Assembly (NCBI RefSeq): GCF_900156065.1
Contig: NZ_FTNF01000008.1
Coordinates: 62,001 to 126,000 of the forward strand
Length of the DNA: 64,000 nt
Direction of reading: 5' to 3'
Source of the DNA: Micromonospora avicenniae
GTDB taxonomy: Bacteria; Actinomycetota; Actinomycetes; Mycobacteriales; Micromonosporaceae
Both the position numbers and the translations under genes were made by a program. Below, piece after piece: positions 24,288-33,736 of this stretch. Each line of letters begins with the position of its first letter. The first letter of the stretch is position 1. A model generated the notes under the pieces. It was given only the letters and a program-made list of their open reading frames with translations. It had not been told where the DNA came from and did not search any database.

Positions 24288-24755
24288 TCACGGCCGGAAG
24301 TACTCCGACATCAGGCGGCTGACCCACTCCGGCTGTGTGACGTGCTCCGGTAGGAACTCCACCATCACCGGCTTCAGGTCGATGACCGGGGTGCCGGAGA
24401 CCGCGTCGAGGCCCACCACCGTCAGTTCGCGACCGTGGACGGATTCGATGGCGCAGCACGTCACCCCGATGCGGTTCGGTCTGCGCGGGCCGCGGCCGGC
24501 GAACACGCCGACGGGCGGGAGGTCGGGACGGCCGCGGTTCGGCTTGGGCTCGCGATAGTCGCCGTGGTCCGGGAACTGGTCGAAGACGAAGAGGACCTCC
24601 ACGTGGGAGAAGCCGTCCAGACCCTGTAGGCAGGCGTCGCCGAAGCGCTCGTCGACGAGGATGGTGCTGCGGACGGCGCCCCAGTTGTCCGTGTGTTGAA
24701 CGTCCGTCCTCTCGTTCTGGACGGTACCGATCGGGGTGATCTCGAAGCTGCGCAT
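24288..24755 (-). CDS. trmO: TrmO/TsaA-like tRNA methyltransferase
   Basis: A 155-residue beta-barrel methyltransferase of the TrmO (formerly TsaA/YaeB) family. These enzymes add the N6-methyl group to t6A37 of tRNA-Thr using S-adenosylmethionine. The family signatures GPRRPNRIGVT (about 89-99) and VEVLFVFDQF are clear. The start ATG 24755 has AAGGGA just upstream; an in-frame ATG at 24776 would add seven residues. It lies 45 bases after the dihydrofolate reductase stop, so it is the third gene of the leftward thyA-folA-trmO unit. Substrate specificity for tRNA-Thr is inferred from the family. Confidence 0.85.
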   Translation of the reverse strand: MRSFEITPIGTVQNERTDVQHTDNWGAVRSTILVDERFGDACLQGLDGFSHVEVLFVFDQFPDHGDYREPKPNRGRPDLPPVGVFAGRGPRRPNRIGVTCCAIESVHGRELTVVGLDAVSGTPVIDLKPVMVEFLPEHVTQPEWVSRLMSEYFRP

Positions 24756-24799
24756 GGTTCCCTTCCAGGTCCGCATCAGTGTTGGGCCACCGCGCTCGC

Positions 24800-25276
24800 T
24801 CAGCCCGGCCGCTGGCCTCGGTCCCAGGTCAGGAACCGGTAGTGCAGGCCGGTCGACGACTCCTGCCAGTCTCCGACGGAGTCCGGCGGGCGCCCGACGT
24901 CCGGCGCGTACGTGTCCCCGTCGAAGAGTTCCCGGATCTCGGTGACCACGATCCGGTCCGCGAACGGCAGCGCCGCCCGGTACACCGCCGCGCCACCCAT
25001 CACCCAGACGTCCCCGGACACGGCGGCGAGCGCCTGCGGCAGGTCGGGGAAGGTTTCCACGCCCTCCTGCGGGGTCCGCGACAGTACGAGGTTGCGCCGG
25101 CCCGGCAGCGGCCGGAACCGCGGCGGCAGCGACTCCCAGGTGCGCCGACCCATGATCACGGTCGCGCCCGAGGTCAGCTCGCGGAAGTGCTTCAGGTCCT
25201 CCGGCAGGTGCCACGGCAGCGCGCCGTCGCGGCCGATGACGCCGTTGGCCGACTGCGCCCACTCGACCCCGATCAC
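24800..25276 (-). CDS. folA: Dihydrofolate reductase
   Basis: A 158-residue DHFR that reduces dihydrofolate to tetrahydrofolate with NADPH, recycling the folate oxidised by thymidylate synthase. Motifs visible are [20 protein letters not shown] (the Met20-loop region, with Trp and the acidic Asp of the active site), [15 protein letters not shown] (NADPH binding) and [18 protein letters not shown]. The GTG start at 25276 overlaps the thyA stop in GTGA (25273-25276), giving coupled translation with its metabolic partner. Length is normal for bacterial DHFR. Confidence 0.95.
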   Translation of the reverse strand: MIGVEWAQSANGVIGRDGALPWHLPEDLKHFRELTSGATVIMGRRTWESLPPRFRPLPGRRNLVLSRTPQEGVETFPDLPQALAAVSGDVWVMGGAAVYRAALPFADRIVVTEIRELFDGDTYAPDVGRPPDSVGDWQESSTGLHYRFLTWDRGQRPG

Positions 25277-26070
25277 ACCGCCACCGGCGCCTTGATGCCG
25301 GGGTGCGGGTCGTAGCCGTCGAGCGTGATGTGCTCGTAGGTGTAGTCGAAGAGGCTGTCGGCCGGCTTCAGGCTCAGCGTGGGGAACGGCCGCGCCTCGC
25401 GCGCGAGCTGCGTGCGGACCTGCTCCTCATGGTTGTCGTAGATGTGGCAGTCGCCGCCGGTCCAGACGAAGTCACCGACCCCGAGGCCCACCTGCTCGGC
25501 GATCATGTGCGTCAGCAGCGCGTAGCTCGCGATGTTGAACGGCACACCGAGGAACAGGTCCGCGCTGCGCTGGTACAGCTGGCAGGAGAGCTTGCCGTCG
25601 GCGACGTAGAACTGGAAGAGCGCGTGGCAGGGCGGCAGCGCCATCCGGGGGATGTCGGCCACGTTCCACGCCGACACGATGATCCGCCGGGAGTCCGGGT
25701 TCTCACGCAGCGTGCGCAGCACCTCACCGATCTGGTCGATGTGCCCGCCGTCCGGGGTCGGCCACGACCGCCACTGCACCCCGTAGATCGGGCCGAGGTC
25801 ACCGTCCGGCGCCGCCCACTCGTCCCAGATCGTGACGCCGTTCTCCTGGAGCCACGCGACGTTGCCGTCGCCGCGCAGGAACCACAGCAACTCGTACGCG
25901 ATCGAGCGGAAGTGCACCTTCTTCGTCGTGATCAGCGGGAAACCGTCGGAGAGCCGGTAGCGCAGTTGGTGGCCGAAGATCGACCGAGTGCCCGTGCCGG
26001 TGCGGTCCTCCTTGCGGGCGCCCGTGGCAAGGACGTGGCGGAGCAGGTCTTCGTACTGGGTGTCCGGCAT
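25273..26070 (-). CDS. thyA: Thymidylate synthase (ThyA)
   Basis: A 265-residue folate-dependent thymidylate synthase converting dUMP to dTMP. It has the catalytic [11 protein letters not shown] motif (nucleophile Cys148), the dUMP phosphate arginine in [10 protein letters not shown] near residue 23, and [23 protein letters not shown] for nucleotide and folate binding. ATG 26070 starts [10 protein letters not shown]; the frame extends upstream to 26109 without support. It is first of the thyA-folA-trmO operon and lies 71 bases downstream of the NB-ARC regulator on the same strand. Confidence 0.96.
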   Translation of the reverse strand: MPDTQYEDLLRHVLATGARKEDRTGTGTRSIFGHQLRYRLSDGFPLITTKKVHFRSIAYELLWFLRGDGNVAWLQENGVTIWDEWAAPDGDLGPIYGVQWRSWPTPDGGHIDQIGEVLRTLRENPDSRRIIVSAWNVADIPRMALPPCHALFQFYVADGKLSCQLYQRSADLFLGVPFNIASYALLTHMIAEQVGLGVGDFVWTGGDCHIYDNHEEQVRTQLAREARPFPTLSLKPADSLFDYTYEHITLDGYDPHPGIKAPVAV

Positions 26071-26141
26071 ACCGGCGAGCCTAGCGCTGACCTCCGGTTC
26101 TGCGATCACGCCCTGTCCTCGTGCCGCACGTCACGAAACGA

Positions 26142-28754
26142 TCAGGTACCGTCTCGCCCCTCGGCAGCCAGAGCGGAACGTAGCCGGGCGGCCGCTTGCG
26201 GGTCCAGCCCGTCGAGCCTGCCCAGCGCCTCCCGCCAGTGCCGCTGAGCCGCGGCACGTTCTCCGAGGCCCGCGTGGGCGTCGCCCAGCACCTGTAGCGC
26301 CAGGCCGATGCCCCGCTGATGGCCGTAACGTCGGCAGATCTCCAGCGACTCACCCGCGCGTACGATCGCCGTCCGGTGGTCGCCGGCGGCCAGCAGCGTC
26401 TCGGCGAAGTTGACCAGCGCCTGCGCCTCACGCAACGGATCGGTGCCCCGGTCGACGACAGCGAGTCCCGCCGCGTGGCACGCGAGCGCGCGGGAGTGGT
26501 CGCCGAGGCGCTGGTATACCAGAGCCAGGTTGTCGAGCACCAACCCTTCCTTGTGCCGCTGACCGAGTTCCCGCCGGATGGCCAGTGCGTCCCGCAGGTG
26601 CTGCAGGGCGCCGGTCAGGTCACCGCGGTCGCGCAGGGCGTTTCCGAGGTTGTTCAGGATGGCGGCCTCGCGGCCCCGGTCGCCGAGCTCGCGCTGGACC
26701 GTCAGACACCGCTGTAGCAACGGCAGCGCTTCGTCCAGGCGGCCCTGACGCAGCAGCGCGACCGCGACGATGTTGAGCCCGGACGCCTCGCCCGAACGGT
26801 CGTCGAGCCGCCGCGCCGCCGTGGCCGCGAGGTACCCGAACTGTTGCTGCTCGGCGATGTATCCGGCGTAGTCCAGGAACTTGACCGCGATGAGAGCCAG
26901 GTCGTTGACCTCGGTGAGGTTCCGCCCGGCCGTTGCCTGCTGGCGGGCTATCAGCAACAGGTTGGTGTGCTCCCGCTCGAACCAGGCCCAGGCGTCGTCG
27001 GTGCCGTCGAGGACCGGCCCGCGGCCGGTCACCGGGGCGGGGCCGTCGACACCGAGCCGGTCGTGCGGGTAGAGCAGCCGGGCGGCGTGGATGGTGGCCG
27101 AACGCAGCCATACGGTCAGCCGGCCGAGGGCCTCATCCCGGTGGGACGGGTCGTCCACCGCCTGCGCCCGCTCGCGGGCGTAGAGCCGGACGATGTCGTG
27201 GAACCTGTATCGACCGGCGCCGGCCGAATCGATCAGATGAGCGTCGCCCAACGCGTCCAGCGCCCGTTCCGCGTCCGTCACCGACAGTTCGGCGAGCGCC
27301 GCGCACCCGTACGTCGTGAAGTGCGTCCAGTCCGGCAGCGCGGCGAACCGGAAGAGCCGCGCCGCCTGCCGCCGCTCGTCCTGCGGCGCGTCCTCGAACG
27401 CCTGGTAGCCCAGGTGCAGGCTGGCCCGTACGGACAGGTCGCCGACCTCCAGCACGTCCAGCCGCAGGCCCTCGTCGTCCACCCGCTCGGCGAGACCGGT
27501 GAGCGGGGCGTCCGGCCGGGCCGCGGCGCGGGCGCCGACGATTCGCAACGCCAGCGGCAACCCGCCGCACCGGCGGACCACCGTCGCCGCGGCAGCCGGC
27601 TCCGCCTGCACTCGCTGGCTGCCGGTGAGCCCGGTGAACAGGGCGAACGCCGCGTCGTCGGGTAACGGTTCGAGGCGGATCCGGGAGGTGGTGTCGAGGT
27701 CGGGAAGCATCCACCGGCTGGTGATGATCGTCGTGCATCCGGGACCGCTGGTCAGCAGCGGCCGGACCTGCGCCGCCGACGCGGCGTTGTCGAGTAGCAC
27801 GAGCACGCCCCGTTCGGCGGTCCACGTACGCAGCAACGCCGACGCCTCGTCGAGCGACGCGGGGACGGCAGGTACACCCAGAGCACGAAGGAACTGGGCC
27901 AACACCTCCGTGGGCTCGGCCGCCGCGATGCCGGCCGCAGCCCCGCGCAGGTCGGTGTAGAGGCAGCCACCGTCGAAACGTTCGGCGATCCGGTGCGCGA
28001 CGTGCAGGGCGAGCGCGGACTTGCCGACCCCGCCGGCTCCTTCGACAAGGCACACTGCCGCGTCGGCCTCGGCCGCCGCGAGTAGCCGGTCGATCTCCGT
28101 CGAGCGCCCGACCATCAGCGGTGGCGGCGGGGGCAGCTGGTACGGGACGGGTACGTCCGGCTCGTCGTCCACGGGCTGCTTCACGTCGGCGGACCTCCAC
28201 GGCAACCCACGCACGACGGCACCGTCGCGCGCCCCGCCGGTCGGATCGGCCCGTCCTCGTCGCCGAGTGGCCGATCGGGTCTCGCCTCCGGCGGGAACCA
28301 GGCGCAGGACGGCGGAACCCTCCGTATGTGGTGCGGGCCCGAGGTCGTCGACGTTCGGCGCGACGGCACCGCTCGCGGGTGCGGTACGGGCCGACCGGGT
28401 GGTTGGAGAGGGCCGCTGCCGCGGCGGCTCGCCACCGGGGCCGGCGGCCGGGGGTTTCGCCGCGGCACGAGCGGCGGCCAGTTGCCCCCACACCGCCAGC
28501 CATTTCGTCACGTGGTCGTCCGGCACGTCGCAGGCGCGTAGCAGGGCCGACACCAGATCGCGGCGGGGCAGCGTCGGCCGGCCGAGCATGGTCGCCAGGG
28601 TGCTCGCCGGCAGTACGTCCCCAGTGCGTTTCGCCCGGCGAGCGATCTCGCGGTAGGCGAGGCCGGACTGGTCACGGATGCGACGCAGCAGTATGACGTA
28701 CTGCTCAGGGTTGCTCGCGGTGGTCGGCTCGACGCCGAAGTCGGCGGCCGTCAT
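26142..28754 (-). CDS. NB-ARC/TPR signal-transduction regulator (AfsR-like without SARP domain)
   Basis: An 870-residue cytoplasmic regulator. The N-terminal 90 residues look like a helical HTH/XRE-type domain (YVILLRRIRDQSGLAYREIARR) as seen in many actinobacterial NTPase regulators, followed by a Pro/Arg-rich linker (about 100-210). The NB-ARC NTPase has Walker A GAGGVGKS (about 239-246), a Walker B-like GVLVLLDN (about 316-323) and a GLPLAL motif. The C-terminal third (about 600-860) is TPR repeats, for example GREAAILNNLGNALRDRGD. ATG 28754 is the natural start. Such STAND proteins control secondary metabolism or stress genes. It lies 3 kb from the NRPS-like operon, so regulating it is possible but unsupported. 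Paired palindromes lie upstream at 28853. Confidence 0.9.
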   Translation of the reverse strand: MTAADFGVEPTTASNPEQYVILLRRIRDQSGLAYREIARRAKRTGDVLPASTLATMLGRPTLPRRDLVSALLRACDVPDDHVTKWLAVWGQLAAARAAAKPPAAGPGGEPPRQRPSPTTRSARTAPASGAVAPNVDDLGPAPHTEGSAVLRLVPAGGETRSATRRRGRADPTGGARDGAVVRGLPWRSADVKQPVDDEPDVPVPYQLPPPPPLMVGRSTEIDRLLAAAEADAAVCLVEGAGGVGKSALALHVAHRIAERFDGGCLYTDLRGAAAGIAAAEPTEVLAQFLRALGVPAVPASLDEASALLRTWTAERGVLVLLDNAASAAQVRPLLTSGPGCTTIITSRWMLPDLDTTSRIRLEPLPDDAAFALFTGLTGSQRVQAEPAAAATVVRRCGGLPLALRIVGARAAARPDAPLTGLAERVDDEGLRLDVLEVGDLSVRASLHLGYQAFEDAPQDERRQAARLFRFAALPDWTHFTTYGCAALAELSVTDAERALDALGDAHLIDSAGAGRYRFHDIVRLYARERAQAVDDPSHRDEALGRLTVWLRSATIHAARLLYPHDRLGVDGPAPVTGRGPVLDGTDDAWAWFEREHTNLLLIARQQATAGRNLTEVNDLALIAVKFLDYAGYIAEQQQFGYLAATAARRLDDRSGEASGLNIVAVALLRQGRLDEALPLLQRCLTVQRELGDRGREAAILNNLGNALRDRGDLTGALQHLRDALAIRRELGQRHKEGLVLDNLALVYQRLGDHSRALACHAAGLAVVDRGTDPLREAQALVNFAETLLAAGDHRTAIVRAGESLEICRRYGHQRGIGLALQVLGDAHAGLGERAAAQRHWREALGRLDGLDPQAAARLRSALAAEGRDGT

Positions 28755-28852
28755 GTTGCCCTCACGTCAGATGTGGCGGCCGGGGCCGGGGGAGTGCCGG
28801 GCGGTCGGGACGCATCAAAGGTACCGGCCCGGGCGAACGAAGGACCCCAGCG

Positions 28853-28903
28853 GATCCACAGTGGATGGATGCGGTTGCCGCTCCGCTGCGGCCACTGTGG
28901 ATC
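28853..28903. repeat. Perfect 12-bp inverted repeat with two CCACWGTGG sites
   Basis: GATCCACAGTGG (28853-28864) and its exact complement CCACTGTGGATC (28892-28903) flank 27 bases. Each arm contains a near-palindromic CCAC-W-GTGG core, and the cores are 36 bp centre to centre. It sits in the 304-base divergent gap between the NB-ARC regulator and the sugar operon, so it may be a double operator. A hairpin role is less likely. Confidence 0.6.
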
Positions 28904-29023
28904 ATAATGCACTATCCCGTGATCATTTGCGTTGTTCGATAACCAACGGGATGTTACGTCGGCCGGTACGGGTACTTTCTCTGCTGATCTTATAACTATC
29001 CGCGATATCGACATGACTTTTGG

Positions 29024-29052
29024 TTGACCATGGCATAAGTGGTCGTTACCGT
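29024..29052 (+). promoter_or_regulatory. Promoter of the sugar operon, leaderless
   Basis: TTGACC (29024-29029) and TACCGT (29047-29052) are exactly 17 bases apart, and the ATG at 29059 begins six bases after the -10, so the transcript should start at the initiation codon. There is no Shine-Dalgarno sequence. The surrounding DNA is unusually AT-rich for the window. Confidence 0.6.
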
Positions 29053-29058
29053 CGACGC

Positions 29059-30183
29059 ATGTCTATGGCCGATCTGGCAACTGCGTCCGGTGGCCTCGAA
29101 TCCGAGCGGCAGACCTTGCGCGTTGCGCTCGTCGGCGCGGGGTTCATGGGGCAGGTACACGCGGAGGCGGCGCGCCGTGCCGGCGCGAGCGTCGTGGGAG
29201 TGGTGGCCTCGCGACCCGACCGCGCCGCCGCCGCCGCGCGGGCCACCGGCGCCGACGAGGGCTACCCGGACCTGGCCGCCCTGCTCGACCACGCCGAGGT
29301 CGACGTGCTGCACGTGTGTACGCCCAACGCGTCGCACGCCCCGGTCGTCGCCGCCGCGCTCGCCGCCGGCGTGCACGTCGTCTGCGAGAAGCCGCTGGCA
29401 ACCGGGAGCGCCGAGGCGGTGGCGCTCGTCGAGGCGGCCGGTGACCGGGTGACCGCCGTCCCCTTCGTCTACCGCTTCCACCCCATGGTGCGCGAGCTCC
29501 GGGCCCGGCTGGCCGCCGGCGAGGCCGGGCACCTCTCCAGCGTGACCGGTGGCTACCTCCAGGACTGGCTGTCCCGTCCGTCCGACGACGACTGGCGAGT
29601 CGACTCCGCGTTCGGCGGGCCGTCACGCGCCTTCGCCGACATCGGCTCGCACTGGTGCGACCTGTTCGAGTTCGCCACCGGCGACCGGATCAGCCGGCTG
29701 TCCGCCCGCACCGCGGTCGTGCACGAACGCGCCTCCGGGAACCGGACGCCCACCGAGGACCTGGCCACCGTGCACTTCACCACCACCGCCGGCATGGTCG
29801 GGACGCTGGTGGTGTCGCAGGTCGCCGCCGGGCGCAAGAACCGGCTGCAGCTCGAACTCTCCGGCACCGAGGCGAGCTTCGGCTTCGACCAGGAGGACCC
29901 GGAACGGCTGTGGATCGGCCGGCGCGACGGCGGCCGGACGCTGCTGCGTGACCCGGCGACGCTGCACCCCTCCGCCGCGCGTTACGTCCGGCTGCCGGCC
30001 GGACACGCGCAGGGCTACCAGGACTGCTTCGACGCGTTCGTCGCCGACACCTACCGGGCGGTGCGCGGCGAGGTCCCGGACGGTCTGCCCACCTTCACCG
30101 ACGGCCTGCGCGCCGTCCGGATCACCGACGCGGTGCTGGCCTCGGCGGCCTCGGACGGCGCGTGGACGCAGGTGCCCACATGA
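29059..30183 (+). CDS. Gfo/Idh/MocA family NAD(P)-dependent sugar dehydrogenase
   Basis: A 374-residue cytoplasmic oxidoreductase with an N-terminal Rossmann domain (VALVGAGFMGQVHAEA, glycine motif 26-31) and the family's CEKPLA motif (about 109-114, catalytic Lys111). The C-terminal half carries DIGSHWCDLFEF, with the Asp/His pair that positions the sugar. The family oxidises ring hydroxyls of sugars or inositols, including C3 of glucosides (YcjS, ThuB). ATG 29059 is chosen for its leaderless promoter. The stop overlaps the ABC ATPase start by four bases. In this operon it probably oxidises the imported sugar. The exact substrate is unknown. Confidence 0.92.
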   Translation: MSMADLATASGGLESERQTLRVALVGAGFMGQVHAEAARRAGASVVGVVASRPDRAAAAARATGADEGYPDLAALLDHAEVDVLHVCTPNASHAPVVAAALAAGVHVVCEKPLATGSAEAVALVEAAGDRVTAVPFVYRFHPMVRELRARLAAGEAGHLSSVTGGYLQDWLSRPSDDDWRVDSAFGGPSRAFADIGSHWCDLFEFATGDRISRLSARTAVVHERASGNRTPTEDLATVHFTTTAGMVGTLVVSQVAAGRKNRLQLELSGTEASFGFDQEDPERLWIGRRDGGRTLLRDPATLHPSAARYVRLPAGHAQGYQDCFDAFVADTYRAVRGEVPDGLPTFTDGLRAVRITDAVLASAASDGAWTQVPT

Positions 30184-31682
30184 CACCCGACCCGACACCA
30201 CGCGTACGGCTGACCGGCATCAGCAAGTCCTTCCTCGGCGTACCCGTGCTGCACGGTGTGGACTTGGACCTGCGCGGCGGCGAGGTGCACGCGGTGATGG
30301 GTGAGAACGGCGCGGGCAAGTCCACGCTGCTCAAGGTGCTGGCCGGCGTGCACCGGCCCGACGGCGGCACCATCGAGGTCGACGGCGCCCAGGTGTCCTT
30401 CACCGGTCCCACCGACGCTCAGCGCGCCGGCATCGCGATCATCCACCAGGAGTTCACCCTGCTGCCGCATCGCAGCGTCGCCGAGAACGTCTACCTCGGT
30501 CGTGAGCCCGTACGGCGGATGCAGGTCGACCGCCGGCGGATGGTTGCCGACACCCGCAAACTGCTGGACTGGCTCGGCGAGGACGGGATCGACCCGACCG
30601 CGGTCGTGTCGTCGCTGTCGGTCGCTCAGCGGCAGGTCGTGGAGATCGTCAAGGCGCTGTCGACCGACGCGCAGGTCCTGGGCATGGACGAGCCGACCGC
30701 CGCGCTCGCCGACCACGAGGTCGAGCTGCTCTACGACCTGGTCCGCCGGCTCCGCGAGCGGGGCATCGCGATCCTCTACGTCTCGCACCGCATGCGCGAG
30801 GTGTTCGACCTCTCCGACCGGATCACCGTGCTCAAGGACGGCCGGTTCGTCACCTGCGCGCCGACTCGCGACCTGACCCCGGACGACCTCGTCCGCCACA
30901 TGGTCGGCCGTGACCTGGGCGAGTACTACCCGGACCGGGCCCGGCCCGAAGACCTCGGGCCCGTCCGCCTCGCGCTGCACGGCGCGGCCAACGCCCGCGT
31001 ACGCGACCTGAACCTCGAGGTACGCGCCGGGGAGATCGTCGGACTGGCCGGGCTGCAGGGCTCCGGCCGATCGGCACTCGCCCGCGCGGTCTTCGGCGTC
31101 GAGCCGTTCACCAGAGGCAGGCTGGAGGTGGACGGGGTGGCACGGCGGGTGACCCGACCCCACACCGCCGTGCGCCTCGGGATCGCGATGGTCACCGAGG
31201 ACCGCAAGGGCGACGGATTGGCCCTTCGCCAGTCCGTACGCGACAACACGTTGCTGGTACGCCGCGCCGCCCTGCGCGGTCCACGCGCCCGCGCCCGCTC
31301 CGACGTGCCGGCGTTGCTCGACCTGGTCAACGTGGTGGCTCGCGGCGAGCACCAGGAGGTGCGCTTCCTGTCCGGCGGCAACCAGCAGAAGGTCGTCCTC
31401 GCCAAGTGGCTGGCCGTCGAACCGAGGGTGCTGCTCGTCGACGAACCGACGCGCGGCATCGACGTCGGCGCGAAGCGGGCCGTGCACGAGTTGCTGCGCG
31501 ACCTCGCGAAGCGCGGCGTGGCGGTACTGATGATCTCCTCGGAACTTCCCGAGCTGATCGGAATGAGCGACCGGATCCTCGTCATGCACGACGGCGCGCT
31601 CGCGGGTGAACTGCCGGCCGGCGCGAGCGAGGGGGACGTGATGGCACTCGCCACCGGGCACCGGACAGGTGCGGCGGCATGA
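30180..31682 (+). CDS. Sugar ABC transporter ATPase, RbsA/MglA type (two nucleotide domains)
   Basis: A 500-residue ATPase with two fused nucleotide-binding domains, the energy unit of a CUT2 (ribose/galactose-type) importer. Domain 1 has Walker A GENGAGKST (about 41-49), signature LSVAQRQ and Walker B VLGMDEPTAAL. Domain 2 has a degenerate Walker A GLQGSGRSAL, signature LSGGNQQK and Walker B LLVDEPTRGIDVG, the typical RbsA asymmetry. ATG 30180 overlaps the dehydrogenase stop and the gene ends in an ATGA overlap with the first permease. The substrate is carried by the lipoprotein encoded three genes on. Confidence 0.95.
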   Translation: MTPDPTPRVRLTGISKSFLGVPVLHGVDLDLRGGEVHAVMGENGAGKSTLLKVLAGVHRPDGGTIEVDGAQVSFTGPTDAQRAGIAIIHQEFTLLPHRSVAENVYLGREPVRRMQVDRRRMVADTRKLLDWLGEDGIDPTAVVSSLSVAQRQVVEIVKALSTDAQVLGMDEPTAALADHEVELLYDLVRRLRERGIAILYVSHRMREVFDLSDRITVLKDGRFVTCAPTRDLTPDDLVRHMVGRDLGEYYPDRARPEDLGPVRLALHGAANARVRDLNLEVRAGEIVGLAGLQGSGRSALARAVFGVEPFTRGRLEVDGVARRVTRPHTAVRLGIAMVTEDRKGDGLALRQSVRDNTLLVRRAALRGPRARARSDVPALLDLVNVVARGEHQEVRFLSGGNQQKVVLAKWLAVEPRVLLVDEPTRGIDVGAKRAVHELLRDLAKRGVAVLMISSELPELIGMSDRILVMHDGALAGELPAGASEGDVMALATGHRTGAAA

Positions 31683-32704
31683 GCATCCTGCGGGAGAAGG
31701 CTGCCCCGGCCGACCAGACGGCCACCCGGCCCGGAGTGCGCTCGCGCCTCACCCCGGTCGTAGTCGTCTACCTCGCGCTCGTCACCCTGCTCGTCGTCGG
31801 CAGCGTGCTCGTCGGGATGCGCGGCGAGGTCCTGCTCGACCAGGCCGGCATCCTCAACATCCTCACCCGGTCCACCGCGCTCGGCCTCGTCGCGATCGGC
31901 CAGACCATGGTGATCCTCACCGGGTCCCTCGACCTGTCCGTCGCCTACCTGATCGGCCTCACGTCGCTGCTCGCGGCCGAGACGATGGCCGGGCAGAACG
32001 GCATGGTCGTACCCGGCGTGCTGCTCGCGCTCGCCGTGGCCGCCGCCGTAGGGCTGGTAAACGGACTGGTCATCACCGTCCTCAGGGCCAACGCGTTCAT
32101 CGCCACCCTCGGTGTGGCGCTGGTCCTGCGCGGCTACCTCGAGAACAACTACACCGGACCGGCCGGCGACGTACCGCGCAGCTTCCAGCACCTCGGCTAC
32201 GACCGGATCGGGCCGCTGCCCGTCGCGGCACTGCTCATGCTCGCCGTCGCCGCGCTGGCCTGGTGGTACCTGTCGCGGACCCGCCCCGGCTACCACATGT
32301 ACGCAGTCGGCGGCGACATCGAGGTGGCCCGGCTCTCCGGCGTACCGACCCGCCGGGTCGTCGTCACCGCACACGTGCTGTGCTCGGTCGCCGCCGGCCT
32401 CACCGGGATCTACCTGGCGAGCCGGCTCGGCTCCGGTGCGCCGTACGTCGGCACGGACGCCGGCTACGACCTGGAGTCCATCGCCGCCGTTGTGCTCGGC
32501 GGGACCCTGCTCGCCGGCGGTCGCGGCGGCGTCGTCGGCACCATCGGCGGCGTGCTCATCCTCGCCACCCTCGACACGATCTTCGACGACCTCGCCGTCG
32601 ACCCGTTCTTCAAGGACGTGGTACGCGGCGTCGTCCTGGTGACCGCGGTCGCGCTCTACGCCCGCCGCATGATGGCCGACCGCAACCGGGGGAGGTTGGC
32701 ATGA
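31679..32704 (+). CDS. Sugar ABC transporter permease 1 (RbsC family)
   Basis: A 341-residue CUT2 permease with about 8-10 membrane helices. Family hallmarks are GQTMVILTGSLDLSVAYLIGLTSL (about 75-98) and ESIAAVVLGGTLLAGGRGGVVGT (about 261-283, the loop that contacts the ATPase). It has an N-terminal cytoplasmic tail of about 25 residues. Start and stop both overlap neighbours in ATGA. With permease 2 it would form a heterodimeric channel, as in the LsrC/LsrD pair. Confidence 0.93.
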   Translation: MSILREKAAPADQTATRPGVRSRLTPVVVVYLALVTLLVVGSVLVGMRGEVLLDQAGILNILTRSTALGLVAIGQTMVILTGSLDLSVAYLIGLTSLLAAETMAGQNGMVVPGVLLALAVAAAVGLVNGLVITVLRANAFIATLGVALVLRGYLENNYTGPAGDVPRSFQHLGYDRIGPLPVAALLMLAVAALAWWYLSRTRPGYHMYAVGGDIEVARLSGVPTRRVVVTAHVLCSVAAGLTGIYLASRLGSGAPYVGTDAGYDLESIAAVVLGGTLLAGGRGGVVGTIGGVLILATLDTIFDDLAVDPFFKDVVRGVVLVTAVALYARRMMADRNRGRLA

Positions 32705-33705
32705 CCTGGCGTCCGCGCCTGGCCGAGGGCACCGCCCCGGTACTCGTCGTCCTGCTCCTGCTGCTCGTCGGCCTCGCGATCGCCGGCCCCGCCTACGACG
32801 AACCGTCCGGATACCTGGCGCTGCTCAAGCGCGCCGCGCCGCTGATGATCCTCGCCATCGGGCAGTACTTCGTCATCGTCTCCGGCGGCTTCGACCTGTC
32901 GGTGGGCGCCCTGGTCACCGCCGGGGTGGTCATCGCCGCCCGGCTCATCGACGGGAACGAGTCGGCCACCACCTCGGTGATCCTGCTCGTGCTCGGGTTC
33001 GGGCTGCTGGTCGGCCTGGTCAACGGGCTGATCACGACGAAACTGCTGGTGCCGTCGTTCATCGTCACCCTCGGCATGCTGCTCGTGCTCGACGGCGCGA
33101 CCTTCCTGTGGACCGACGGCGCACCCCGCGGCGCGTTGTCGGCCGGGTTCCGGACGTTCGGGCGCGGCGCCCTGGACGTACCGGTGCTCGGCGAGGTCCC
33201 GTGGTCGGTGCTGATCCTGTCGGCGATCCTGGTGGCCGCGGCGCTGTTCATGCGCAGCGGAACCGGCCGCGCGCTGGTCGCGGCGGGCGACAACGAGGCC
33301 GCGGTGCGGCTGTCCGGCGGTCAGGTCGACCGGCTCCGGCTGCTCGGGTTCGTCCTCTCCGGACTGCTCGCCGCCGTCGCCTCGATCCTGCTCGGCGGGT
33401 TCGCCGGCGTCTCCGCGCAGGTCGGCAACGGCCTGGAGTTCCGGGCGATCACCGCCGTCGTGCTGGGCGGCGTGCTCCTCGGCGGCGGGCGCGGCTCGGT
33501 GGTCGCGGCCGCCGCCGGCGCGCTGTCCCTGGAGGCCCTGTTCACGCTGCTGAACCTGCTCGGTGTGAGCGGCGCCCTCGAGTCGGCGGTACAAGGCCTG
33601 ATCATCATCGCCGCCGTCGCCTACGCCTCGCTCGGCGGCGGCCTGCGGCAACGGCTGCGGACGCGGCCGAAGCAGCGCAACACAGCGCAACCCGCACCCT
33701 CCTGA
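32701..33705 (+). CDS. Sugar ABC transporter permease 2 (RbsC family)
   Basis: A 334-residue CUT2 permease. It shows the same two hallmarks as permease 1 in diverged form: GQYFVIVSGGFDLSVGALVTAG (about 56-77) and FRAITAVVLGGVLLGGGRGS (about 247-266). ATG 32701 (MTWRPRLAEG) overlaps the stop of permease 1 by four bases. A longer frame that opens upstream is antisense-like noise within permease 1. The C-terminal tail is Arg/Gln-rich. Two different permeases in one operon point to an obligate heterodimer. Confidence 0.93.
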   Translation: MTWRPRLAEGTAPVLVVLLLLLVGLAIAGPAYDEPSGYLALLKRAAPLMILAIGQYFVIVSGGFDLSVGALVTAGVVIAARLIDGNESATTSVILLVLGFGLLVGLVNGLITTKLLVPSFIVTLGMLLVLDGATFLWTDGAPRGALSAGFRTFGRGALDVPVLGEVPWSVLILSAILVAAALFMRSGTGRALVAAGDNEAAVRLSGGQVDRLRLLGFVLSGLLAAVASILLGGFAGVSAQVGNGLEFRAITAVVLGGVLLGGGRGSVVAAAAGALSLEALFTLLNLLGVSGALESAVQGLIIIAAVAYASLGGGLRQRLRTRPKQRNTAQPAPS

Positions 33706-33736
33706 AGTTCCCTGGCCAGTGAGGAGAACACGAATA

